NCBI GenBank assembly: GCA_022419385.1
Contig: JAJUBI010000003.1
Span: forward strand, 4,464,001 to 4,528,000
DNA length: 64,000 nucleotides
Source: Paraconiothyrium sp. Pb-2020
Taxonomy: Eukaryota > Ascomycota > Dothideomycetes > Pleosporales > Didymosphaeriaceae
Direction: 5' to 3'
Shown here: piece after piece, positions 1-11,333 of the stretch
Position numbering within the stretch: the stretch's first letter is position 1
Layout: each line of letters starts with the position of its first letter
The notes under the pieces: model-generated
Databases searched by the model: none
Told to the model about the DNA's origin: nothing
The model's input: only the letters and a program-made list of their open reading frames with translations
Translations under genes and position numbers: made by a program

Positions 1-1281
1 CTCGCGGCTCCTCCGCCCGCGTCTCTGCGAGCACGGTGCTGGCTCGCGCTCAAACAGGGCTCGTGTCAACACCATGGCGTCGATCCTCCGCTTCATTGTG
101 CGTGCCGGGAATCGCCATCTCACGGCGTCGTTCTGTGTCCGGAGGTGGCGCTTGTGGGCTCATAGCAGTGCGACGCGCCGTTGTGCTATTTCTCCACCTT
201 TCATCCCGCACCTCACCCGTCACTCTTTCATGCCCGCTGGGTCTCGACCTTTAGCAACTGCGCGCGGACAGGCAGCTTGTTTCCCCACCAGCTCATCAGC
301 ACCAAGTGAGACAGTTTACGAGGGCGGAAGACCAGTGATATAATGCGAACTCACATCTCTTAACACGAAAGGCTGGACGCCGCACTGCGGTTTGTGCGAG
401 CTTGTCACTCAGCTGTGCGTCTTGCGACCCCAGGCCCGGGGCCTGAGCTTCTCTTTCCCCCCTCGTTCAGCAGCGGACAGTAAGACTCCCCATTCACCCT
501 CCCTCGAAGCTCAGCCAGTCAATGTCTCGTGAGAGAACATGCCGAAGCGAAGATCAGACCACCAAAGCGCAGTGGATCGTGGGTTGCGGCGCACGCACAT
601 GAAGCCTAACTAAGCCAATACCCTCGTAATCCCACGCATTGACTTCCAGCTTGTTGCCCGGTGAGCACGTTAAGTATCCGTGCAGAGACAGTCCTGAGCA
701 AGGAGAGGACGGCGACGAAGGCTTGCGCGTGCGGTCGGCGTTCCAACCAGCACGCTCTACACCACCCAGAACAGCTAGCTTCGTGTGGCCCTGGCAACAC
801 AGAGCATCGACAACACCCACGTCCGAACGCCACTGTTCACATCCTCGGGGCCGTCACGTAGTGTTCGTGGTGCGGATGATTCGCCTTTCGAATCTTACAA
901 AATACGTGAGCGAGCAACATGGCCTAATCAGTCCCGCATTTCTGACGAGCTGCCGCTACCGTATATCGCAGGACATGATCTTCCACCGTTCATGCGCAGG
1001 CAGTCGCGTGTTGATTGTAGTTCCATCAATAATGAATCAGCAACTCCACTGTAAATCTCGCATGCAAATGATGGTGAGCGACCCACAGAAGTCTGTCATT
1101 TGTGGTAGGTATCTACAATGCGATGCTCGCTTGCTCTCAACTCCCTGAGCGTCTGTGCCCCGCCCCACATGTACTCCAACGGTAACGTCATGATTGTCTC
1201 AGCAAGCCTTGAGTATACCACAACTTCGAACAATAACAGCTCAACGTCTTCATCAATGAGATTTTGAAGAGCGAACTCATC
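1..1281. other. no supportable gene
   Basis: Short overlapping frames occur on both strands, but none shows a domain, a plausible splice pattern or a consistent reading frame. The last part must include the upstream region of the aldo-keto reductase. The beginning could belong to a gene outside the window. Confidence 0.4.
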
Positions 1282-2348
1282 ATGTACGTCCACATACTTT
1301 TTACCGCTCTGATTTGCGTTGCACAATGCCGCAACAAGCAACAACCAATCGTCCTGCAACCGGAAGGAATCGATCAGCCACTAATTGGTTTCGGAACATG
1401 GAACCTAAAGGAGAACCCGGACAACACCACAAATGCTGTTGCATTTGCGATTGAGCAGGGCTATAGACAAATTGATTGCGCCGCAGCCTATGGCAATGAG
1501 GAAGCTGTCGGCAAAGGCATCCACAAGGGACTGGAAAAAGCAGGTCTTAACAGAGAGGATATCTGGGTGACAAGCAAACTATGGAATGATCAGCGAGTAC
1601 AACCCAGCTGGATCTTAGATCCTACTAATTAACATCACACAGCCATGCACCCGAACGCGTAGAAGCCGGTCTCAACCAAACCCTCAAAGACCTCAACCTC
1701 TCCTACCTTGACCTCTACCTCATGCACTGGCCCGTCGGCAAAGGACCCGGCGACAAGAAGTACCACTACGACTACGTCGAGACCTGGAAGGCCATGTCCA
1801 AGCTCCTCAGTACTGGCAGAGTCCGACGTATCGGCGTCTCCAACTTCTCTCCCGCGCAGCTAAAGGATCTGGTAAAGCACAGTATTAAGGGCGACTCACC
1901 TCTTCCCGCCGTGCACCAGATGGAACTTCACCCGTACCTCCCGCAGGCGAAGTGGATCTACGCTCACAAAGCACACGGCATAGCCGTTACCGCGTACTCA
2001 CCGCTGGGAAACATGAACCCCACGTACGGCGACCGGTCGCGTCGCGAGGTCACTACGCAGTCCAAGGCTCCACTGCTGCTGGAGAATGAGACTATCAAGA
2101 GCATTGCTGAGAAGCGGGATTGTACACCTGCGCAGGTTGTCCTCGCGTGGGGCATGAATCGCGGGGCTAGCGTCATCCCGAAGAGCAAGCATGAGAACCA
2201 CATCAAGGAAAATCTTGATGCGACAAAGTGTGAGCTTGGGACAGACGACTTGGCGGATATCGATGGGATAGGAGAGGAGCCGATCAGGTTCAACAATCCG
2301 AGTAAGGGGTGGGGCGTGCATCTGTTTGACGGGTTGGACGACGCGTGA
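1282..2348 (+). CDS. aldo-keto reductase with N-terminal signal-like segment
   Basis: NAD(P)H-dependent aldo-keto reductase, expected to reduce aldehydes or ketones. Exons 1282-1592 and 1643-2348 give 338 residues. The catalytic tetrad of the family is visible: Asp and Tyr in RQIDCAAAYGNE, Lys in VTSKLWN, His in LMHWPVGK. The cofactor loop VIPKSKHENHIKEN lies near the C-terminus. The intron is joined as GC-AG (donor gcgagt), because only this restores the LWND-HH-APERVEAGL core; the nearby GT donor breaks the frame. The first ATG of the frame, at 1282, gives a hydrophobic start (MYVHILFTALICVAQC) resembling a signal peptide, which is unusual since most members are cytosolic. The substrate cannot be told from sequence. 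Confidence 0.88.
1593..1642 (+). other. GC-AG intron in the aldo-keto reductase
   Basis: The 50-nt intron begins gcgagt and ends acacag, with a branch-like ctaat/taac stretch about 15 nt before the acceptor. Using the GT four bases downstream instead leaves exon 2 out of frame. The GC donor gives codon CAC across the junction and an uninterrupted family motif. Confidence 0.75.
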
Positions 2349-3017
2349 GTCGCGCGGATAGTTGCTGGAAATGTAATGGAAGACAAACTTCATTGGGAAG
2401 GTCTACATTCATTAAATTGAAGAGACTCCAGGCGCCGTAGAGGAGTTGATGCAATTTTCCCATGAGGAACCATGTCGATGAACATGTCGGCTCGGTTCCT
2501 GGCAGGGCCTCAGAACGAAGAAATATCTTGCACGCCACAACTCCCGACTACATAAGCGACCGACATCATCTTGATATGTCTGACAGTAAGTATCGTATTT
2601 ATGCCCTCAAACAAGAGCACTTACAGGTTAGCTTCCCAAATTTCCCTACAAGTAGTAGTCGCGAAGGATCTAGTCTCGTCATAGCGTGCTGCGAAAGTAG
2701 CCAATCAGAGCGCGTCCGCCCTTTTGACATGCAGGGCGTAGAGCTAGTATTTAGTTTTTCTTTCGAGTACCCAAGTTTTAGCCGCACCGTATCAAATGTA
2801 AGATACAAGACGCTATCAAGAGAAAGCACTGAGGATACGGGATTGCCTTGCTACGGTCGAAGTGGTCATCGATCAATTCACTGTGTCCACCATAAACCAG
2901 CCACAACGCCAACACTCTTGGAGACCTAGAAAGAGAAGGAATAAGCAACAAAATAAAGCAACAGTCCGTCGCTGCCAACCCGCCGAAGCATACAAGAGCA
3001 ACCCAAAGTTTCCCAAG

Positions 3018-4745
3018 ATGAGCGCGACAGAAACCATCGCACTCCCCAGCGTGGCCCCAAAGACTCCGGCCCCCATCAACCATCCATTCTCCAGACCAGG
3101 CAACCCGCCTTCGTCCTCCCCATCCTCCCCAAGCACCGATCTCAGCATTCCATCCACTCCTCCAAATGACGAGCAAAACATTGCCCATGCGCAGTCTGCA
3201 AAATCCAACCTTTCCACAGCACGCCTTATCCTTACCATATTCGTGCCATCGCTCATCGGCTTCTGGGCTTCCTTCACAAATGGAATAATCACCGTCGGAC
3301 TCCCCGTCATCGCGCGCTCGATCAGTCTCGAACGCGCGCTGTATCTCTGGCCGCAGAGCGTATATGGCCTTACGTCCGGCGCCGTGCTGCTCATCGCTGG
3401 GAGCGTCGCGGACATCGTAGGCGCACGCAGCGTCGAACTGCTCGGCGTCTTCTTACTAGGTGCCATGACGCTAGCATGCGGTCTGGCTCAAACGGGCGTG
3501 CAGCTCGTTGTGTTCCGCGCGATTCAAGGCGTTGCGCTAGCTATGCACTTGCCTGCGAGTGTTTCTATCATCACGGCGGCGGTGCCTGCGGGGAGGGCTC
3601 GCAATCTTGGTTTCGCCTGTCTGGGGATGAGCCAGCCGCTGGGCTTCTCCGTTGGTCTTGTGTTGAGCGGTGTCATGACTGAGAAAGCTGGGTGGCGATC
3701 TGGGTTTTATCTCAGTGGTGGCGCGACACTCGTCGTTGCTATGGCCGCGTACTGGGCGCTGCCGAAGGTGAACACGGCGGTAGCGGCTGGTGGACGATCT
3801 ATTGCGGAGCGATTGAGGAAAGACGTCGATTGGGTCGGCGGCATCATTGCGAGTGGAGGACTGGCTATATTGGCTTATGTGCTTGCGTGAGTACTAAAAT
3901 CCTCCATTCGTTCGACGATACTGACTCCCCTCAGCATCCTGAGCGCCGATCTCTCCACCATCCGCTCCGCAGAAACAGCATCCCTCCTCGCCGTCAGCCT
4001 CGCCCTCTTCCTCTCCTTCCCAGCTTGGATGCACGTCCAAACGCGCGCCGGACGCCCCGCAATCATCCCCAACAGCCTCTGGAAAAGCATCCCCTTCTCC
4101 GCCACCTGCATCATGGTCGCTCTCTCCTACGGCGCCATGAACTCGGGCGAGATCTTCGCCAGCTTGTACTTCCAGGAGGTGCAGAACGCGTCCACGCTGA
4201 CGACCTCGCTGTACCTTCTTCCCAACCTTGTAGCGGGCGTGTTTATCAATCTCACTGTTGGCTTGGTCGTCCACCGCGTGCCTGTACGCTGGCTGGTCTC
4301 CGGCTCAGCTGTTATCTGCGCGTGTTCGCCGCTCATGATGGCGCTCGTGAATCCGGCTTGGAACTACTGGTATTTGGAGTTCTGGGCACAGGCGTTTGCG
4401 CCGTTCAGCGCAGATGTCCTCTTTACCGTCGGGTTGATCATCGTCTCGGATAGCTTCCCTGAGAAGACGCAGGCGCTCGCTGGTGCGGTGTTCAACACGG
4501 TCGCGCAGTTTGGGTTGAGTCTGGGTGTTGGCGTGTGCCAGGTTGTTGCGCTGGGCGTCATGGATAGTGGCAGTGGGGCAAGCGGTGCTGGGAAGGAGGG
4601 AGAGCCTTTTGAAGAGGATGCGAAACAGGTGTTGAAGGGGTATAGGGCGAGTTATTGGACCATGTTTGGGTATATGTTGGTTTGTGTTGTGATTGCTGTG
4701 GGTGGGCTGAGGGGGGTGGGAAAGGTGGGGTTGAAGAGGGAGTAG
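3018..4745 (+). CDS. MFS multidrug exporter, 14-TMS (DHA2-like)
   Basis: Proton-coupled efflux transporter of the major facilitator superfamily, expected in the plasma membrane. Exons 3018-3886 and 3935-4745 (48-nt intron, gtgagt donor) give 559 residues. After a Pro/Ser-rich cytosolic N-terminus of about 65 residues come many hydrophobic helices. They include the segment around AGSVADIVGARSVELLGVF, which matches the loop 2-3 region, and the MTEKAGWRSGFYLSGG stretch usual in the 14-helix drug-efflux subfamily. Length and helix content suit DHA2. The start at 3018 has the context cccaagATGag; an earlier in-frame start would add an unlikely leader. It lies 0.7 kb after the reductase on the same strand, with no biosynthetic core enzyme nearby. 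The substrate is unknown. Confidence 0.85.
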
Positions 4746-5671
4746 GAGGGTGTCAGATGCTTTGGAGTGAAGGTATTGGGTGGAATATATTCAAGTAGAC
4801 GCATAGACGCATATATGGAGAAGGCAAGAAGAAGGCTTAATTCACGATTACCATTATCAATCACGAGGCTTCCCACCCAAAGTCTCGGAAGAACCTGGAG
4901 AAATCGCGAGTTTCAACGTGTTTCTCGTGGGTGAGCTAAGAGTAAAACAAGCTATCTTGTGGCAGGCTGGAAGGATAGGCTGAAGGACACACATACAATC
5001 TAACACATTCACAGCAGTCGCCTTGCAACTTCTCTGACTCTCTGCTTGGATTGACCAGTTATAGTGGATTGCAAAGTTCCCTCTCCACCATTACATACCC
5101 CCAGATCTATGTTTCTGTCGATGTAATAGACCATTTGATGCATTCACTCTTTTATGAGCTAGGTCTGTTGACAAGCTGAATAATCTAGTAGGAAGACTTG
5201 AAGATTAGGCACTGAGCTGGACACATATGTAAACTAAAGCAAGATACCATGAAGTACATCGTTCAGATGATCTGATAATCTTGATGGAAAGTTGACCCAC
5301 ACCTGTTGTTGCGAATCACCGATACCGGAAACTTGAACGGATTCGAACGTAAAGATACCCTATCGTCCCTCCGTCTCCGAGCTACGTGTACCTCTTAACA
5401 CCAAATCACAGGCCACCTCAATGTTCCCGACACTTGGCGTTGCATCGGTCCTTATGAGGACCCGAGCAGTGCATGATCTAGCCGTTTTCGGTCGTAGGAG
5501 ACCAACTATGAATCCTTCGCATAGTATGGTCTTACCAGAAAATACCTGAGCATCCACTTACGAAATCTATGAGGAAATTTGTCGCGGGGGCGGTGAGAGG
5601 AAGCTCCGCGGATCTCCACGGTTATAAGCCGCCGCCATGGTTGAGGCATCGGTGGACGATACACTTTCACG
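4746..5671. other. intergenic, no gene seen
   Basis: About 0.9 kb between two plus-strand genes. I found no ORF with family motifs and no repeat. It should hold the MFS 3' end and the carboxylesterase promoter. Confidence 0.5.
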
Positions 5672-7599
5672 ATGCCGTCGTTGGCAGCCGCCGTTGCCAT
5701 CGTGGCACTCGCAGCATCATCTTTCGCTGCAGATGCAGATCCCATTGTCAAAGTTCCCTTCGGCAAAACCACAGTTTCATACCGCGGAAAAACCACTGCA
5801 TCGATCGAGCATTTCCAAAACATCAAGTACGCCCACGACACATCGGGAGCGCGCCGCTTTGCGCCTCCGGTACCATATATTCCTGACGGCGGCGAGATCG
5901 ATGCAACGCTTCCTGGACCGGCGTGTGCGCAGATGCGCGACGCAGTGCCGCCCTTCTTCTCAGAGACACCAGACATCAGCGAAGACTGCTTGAATCTACG
6001 TATCGCGCGGCCAGCAGGGACAAAAGAGGGAGACAAACTCCCCGTCGTTGTCTGGGTTGCCGGCGGAGGCGTTGTAAAAGGAAACGCAAACGATCCGCAC
6101 TTCGACCCGGAGAAGTTATTGATGTTGGGCACGGAGATTGGAAAACCTGTTATATGGGTGTCGTTTGAATATCGGCTGACTATCTTTGGGTTCGCGCGAC
6201 TGCCCTCGCTTAAGGAGGATAAGAGCCTGAATAATGGGATTAGAGATCAGAGGGAGGCGTTGCAGTGGGTTAAAGACCATGTTGAGCCTTTTGGGGGCGA
6301 TCCAGAGAGGATAACGGCGTATGGACTGAGTGCTGGGGGTACGATGACGAGTTTGCAGCTGGTCAGCTACGGTGGGGAGAAAGGCGTGCCATTTACGCAG
6401 GCGTGGGTCATGTCAGGTCCTCCGGGGACTGCGATCAATATGAGTAGTGAGGCTACGGAGACGCACACGAGGGCCGTTGCTGAAAAGCTTGACTGCGCGA
6501 GAGAGGATGACAGAGAGATCTTGCAGTGCTTGAGGGATGTTCCAATGGATGATCTGCTCAATACGGCAGTGGACTATTCGAAGCAGAACTTCCCGCCTGC
6601 GGGGCTGTTCACTTTCATTCCATCCTTGGATGGTGACTACTTCCCTGACCGCCAGTCGGTTCTCTACAAAGCAGGGAAGCTTGTCAAAGGTGAGTCAACT
6701 CCCGCTCAAGTCGCTCGTGGAGCTCACAAGAGTCAGGCATTCCTATGGTCTTCGGCTGGACTCAAGACGACGGCGCTACGAACGCCGGCCCAGCAAATCT
6801 GATCAACGTCGAAGAAGACATGATTGCGCCCATCGCACGTTTTGCTCCCCTTCTCGAGCCCTCAGACTTCACTAATTTGTTCTCGCACTATCCCGCAGCC
6901 GACTTCGAAGTCGATGTCGCCAATTACGAAGCGCGGAAAGAAGAAACCGACCCCTCAGTATCCGTCCACTTCTTCCGCCTTGCACGCATCATGCGCGATC
7001 TCCTCTTCACCTGCTCCTCCATCGATCTTGGTTTCGAGATGACACGTCAAACGAGGCTAGAGAAGAAAGACTGGAACGGCGTGAAGCTTTACGATCTCAA
7101 TCAGACGATGTTGACGCCGCTGTTGAAGATAGGAGGCATGCCCTACGCTGGTGCCATTCACGGCTCAGATTTAAACTATATTTTCAACGGGCATTTTTTG
7201 GAGTTGCCCGTTGGAGAAGAGGACAAAAAGCTATCGCGTGAGTTTAGCACTGCGTTTATCAATTTCGCATACACGGGCAATCCGAGTTCTGGAGAGACTC
7301 CAGGTGAAGAGTGGGTTCCTGCCTTCGGAGACGCGGTAGACTCTGAAACGAAAGATGGGCGACAGGAAATTAGTATCGAGGTCATCGGTGGGCCTTACGG
7401 CTCTGGCCCGGTTGATTTTAGATCCCACTTTTCCGTTGCCCAGAGAATGACACTCGAGCAGCAGGTCATGAAGGATGCGACGAGATATGCAGCGATGCAG
7501 TCGCCTGCGTCTGGTATCAGGAAAGCGCAACTGGAAAAGGAGAAGCTATTTGAGAGATGCTCATATATCAATACACTGGAAGAAAAGCTGGGGCGATGA
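5672..7599 (+). CDS. secreted type-B carboxylesterase/lipase family protein
   Basis: Alpha/beta-hydrolase of the carboxylesterase type-B family, probably acting on ester substrates outside the cell. Exons 5672-6689 and 6737-7599 (47-nt intron) give 626 residues. Residues 1-20 form a signal peptide (MPSLAAAVAIVALAASSFAA). The nucleophile elbow is AYGLSAGG, after FGGDPERI, and EDCLNLRI is the usual second family signature. The His of the triad is likely in the AIHGSDLNYIF segment. Two motifs deviate. The oxyanion loop reads VAGGG where HGGG is common. The acid position, in FGWTQDDGA, has Asp where most relatives have Glu. Asp is tolerated in some esterases, so activity is plausible but not certain. 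Confidence 0.87.
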
Positions 7600-8260
7600 G
7601 CTAGGATGAAGAACATGGTGCTCGAATCGGCAGCAGGAAAACACAAAACCATGGTCACTTGCATTTATACAAACATATATAGGTACGAAAGCTAATGAGT
7701 GACTATTACATTTGTAAGGAATGACTACAGCTAGTGAACTGATCCGAGAAAACTTTCGGCAACAGTAGTGCAAGATGGAATACATGGCTGGTGTGAACAA
7801 TTTGTAATAAGGAAAGATCAGCCTCGACGCAAGATCAGAAGGGTAATAGAGAAACAGAAGTGGATCAAAACCATAAGAACCCCAGAAACCGAGAAATCCC
7901 TACCACAGTAAAGATTTGGAGGAAACGCTGAGTGTATGGAGACCTTATATCCAGGTCAAGGCCTTATTCCCTGATGTATGTTGGAAAAGACTGGAAGAAG
8001 GAAGGAAAAGCAAAGCCAAGTGCTACGAGATAAGGAAGCAGATTCAAAGGTAAAAAAAGTGAGTGTGGAGGACAGTTTGGGACAAAAGCTGAGAGTAGAG
8101 AGAAATTTGAAAGAGAATGAAAGGGAGGCCCATGGACGATTGTAGTATGCGGCCTGGATATGGGCAAGGTGAACAAGGTATACGATGGACCCTGACTCCC
8201 TAGATTTTTTCAGAGGTCCATACTCACCCCAAGACGATACCAATGGAAGTAAGTCAAGGA
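7600..8260. other. intergenic between convergent genes
   Basis: Convergent 3' region of the carboxylesterase (plus) and the Argonaute (minus). I see purine-rich, low-complexity stretches but no coding frame with recognisable content. Confidence 0.5.
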
Positions 8261-11200
8261 CTAAAGATAAAACATGTACTGGTTGAGGCGCCGCTGCCAC
8301 GGCAGGCCCGAGAGTATCCTGCCTCTCGCCATTGCTTCCGTGTTTTGTTCCACTGTGAGATGCTCGCCGGTCTCTGGATCAATGACTGAATCAACGACTG
8401 AACGTGATGCGGATCCGATCGACTGCATGCTGGGCTTCGCTTTTATGACTTTTCCGTTGCTACCGCCATGATCTTGGTCTTCGCTGGGACACAGATACTC
8501 ATGGAAGTATCTAGCCATTTCGGCGTCAGTTTGGGAGCGATCCAATTTACCAGGAAAGTAAGTCGCTTTGAGTATATGCGGATGGATGCTGGCTGAATCC
8601 ATAGCATAGAACTGGAAGTAAGTATAAAATCGCTTGGAGAGTTTCTGCGCGAAATGAATCGGAAGAGCGATGGAAACATCACCGCCTAACTCGTTGCTCG
8701 TATTCAAACGTTTGACCTATAAGCCGTTAGATGACGTCGTCACGGGGTTTGGGTCAACCTACCAAGTCTAAGAGCAAGCGAGAGGGTATATCCAGATTCT
8801 GCCGGCGAATTGTGTACTGGTACTTCGCATCTGCAAAAGAATCTGCATAGGCGATGTCTTCGGTTCCCTGTGCGAGACCTCTGCGCTTCGCGATGATGTA
8901 TACCAACTTGAGCGGACGGTCATATTCATATATCTCTTCCCATGCATCCTGGATCTGCTCCATTTCTTTGTCGGCAATCTGATTGTACTCTGATTCATCG
9001 AAAGCGTCAATGCTGTTGCGGAAGAAGATTATAGCGGTCACTTCTTTACCGGCAAACAATCGCTCTGACATCATCGACTTCAAATCGCTGATACTTGATT
9101 CCACTGTGTGCTTCACACGAGGCGTAGGGTCACCATTACGATTGTGGTGTTCTTCGCTGACTTTCACTGTATGTTGAACACGAGCGGAACCAAAGTAATG
9201 TGTCGTGGCTTCATTCGATGTCACGATTGCTGCCACTGAAGGACAGTTGGCTCCGGCGGCCGACCTTGGGTGCGAGACATGGGCCCCTACGATCATGGCA
9301 TCAGCTAGGCAGTCAATGTCCTGAATGTTCTGGGTGTAAATCTGCCTATCGGGACTCTTGGCTGCTTGCTGAATCGCTGTCAGAGCATTTTCCCCATTCA
9401 CCGGCTCGTAATTAGTTCCGCCAAGCATGTAGTTGATCTTGCGAAGCAAATCGCGAGGAAAGTAGTCTGAAGTATTCTCTTTTGTCGATGCAGCCCGTAA
9501 TTTGCATGCGTTGAAAGACTTTTCAAGATTTTGCTTCGAGATACAAATCGCTACTGATCCTTTTATGAGGTGTGCGTACCTGTATAATTCGGCACGAATG
9601 TGGTCGACAGTAGCCCGCGGGCGCTGCGCTTCGTCCACAATCCCGACCAGTACGTCAGTAGACCGCAAGCCTTTCGTTTGAGGGTGTCTTTCTAAAAGTA
9701 ATGTCTCGTCTACACAGATAACCCCTTTATGTCCTCTGGAGAAATTGAGGGTAGCGTGCTGAGCCGTCAACCTCTTCATAACATTTTCTACGAATATCTT
9801 ACTTGCTTCCATCGTAGCATCCGGAGAGGGAAAATAGAGTATACTGGCCCTGTAAGATTCTGAAGAGGCCACAACAAGGTCTGCCTCCACCAAAGTCTTT
9901 TGACTCTGTTCTTGTATGAGACGCTCTCCTGACGGTCGAGTGTAAACAGGCGCTTCGGATTCAAGGAAGGGTAGCGACTTCTTGTCTATGGATAGAGTCT
10001 TGGCAATTCGAGTGAGCCGATCTTCAGCAGTCTTCGTCGTGCTGCTGCAGAACTGTTTGGCGTGCACCTGCATTAACTTGGCTAGGTTGCCGGTACCACG
10101 AAGAAGCTGAGCCCCACGGACTTCCAAAAGTTCCAAAGGGATCCATGTGTCGTGACGCACTTGAGCCAGAGGCAAGTTCGGATACACTAATTCTACGTTG
10201 TTGATCTCCTTGAAGAATCCGAATACTGAGTAATTCCCTGTCTTGATTTGTTGTGAACTCTCGTCCATCGTACTGACACGGAATCTATGGACCTCACCAG
10301 GCATTTTGAGATCCATTATCCTGTACGGGCCGTGTTGATTAAGAGGCATGTTCTGAGTAACAGCCGGGATATTGATTTGGCCGACGAGTGCTTGCTGCTC
10401 AGGTAGATTTTGCTTGGACGGCGTCCGATAAAGACCCCGTCTAGGGGTGTCCGGCACAGCAAGGGTAGTCGGCAGTCCTGGCAGCGGAGCACGCTTAGAA
10501 GGAGACTTCCGAGTGTATTGAGCAGTCACTTCGAGACCGATTAACAGACTCTTCAATGGGGCAAGCTGGTCTATGCAATCCGGACCTAGTACGCTTTGAC
10601 CGAAGTACTGGCAGAGAAATGTAAGTAAGCTGGTCGTGTCTTTAAGTTGTAGAACGAGGTCAAAGTTTAATCGCAACATCTGAACATCCGCAGACAGCTG
10701 TGGCTCGGCTCGGATTGCGAGGAAAAGATCATGGTGCTCCATGACCGGACCTAGCGGAGATCCGTCAAGAGAATCAGGGTAATTGACAATCCACTCCTTG
10801 TTTGACTTGTTGGCAGTGCTCGGTTTCAGTTTCTTGTTGACTTTGGTGCAGACGAACGTGTCAAGACACTGGCGATAAAGTTCTACTCGTGCATCCGAAT
10901 CTGGTGGATGAACGATGTGAGTATTAGGCCTGACACGACAAAACAACTCATACGGCTGCAGACTGCCGTTTTCGTCTCTGCGCATTCCAGAGACCGGAGC
11001 AAGCTTCTGGGTACCCACGGCTAATTTGGAGTCCCAATCGCCCTTGGTCACATTCGGTTTAGTACGCCAGAGTACTATCAGGTGGTCAACAGGGCCTCGA
11101 GCGTCTGTAGGGTTGAGTTGGTTTTCTTTTGCTTTGTAGTTGAGAGCCCATGAATATTCTTCTTCGCTTAAGTTCATTGACTGGAGGTGACCTTCGACGG

Positions 11201-11333
11201 CTTTGCGTCGCAGTGTACGACTGAGACATTGCTTGTCATTCTCTAGCGTCTCGATCTCCGCAACGTAAAACGAAGGAAGGTCGGTTAATTTGTGTCCGAG
11301 AGATCCTAACGTGGTCGTTGTACCGGAAGGCAT
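8261..11333 (-). CDS. Argonaute-like protein with degenerate PIWI active site
   Basis: Argonaute family protein, which would bind small guide RNAs in RNA silencing. Exons 11333-8763 and 8716-8261 give 1008 residues; the intron has a gtaggt donor, a ctaac branch and a tatag acceptor. In order: N-terminal domain, linker, PAZ region around residues 330-450, MID, and PIWI from about 590. PIWI landmarks are clear (IVGAHVSHP, CPSVAAIV, AIIFFRN). The usual catalytic Asp, Asp and His/Asp positions read His685, Asn773 and Gln881 by my alignment. Slicing is therefore unlikely, although guide binding may persist. The ATG at 11333 is the first in the open frame; a further 5' exon cannot be excluded. It resembles QDE-2-type fungal Argonautes but is divergent. 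Confidence 0.9.

Noticed and set aside
3692..4453. 253-codon plus-strand frame overlapping the MFS gene
   Set aside because: Out-of-frame shadow; the MFS frame has transmembrane helices and a clean intron.
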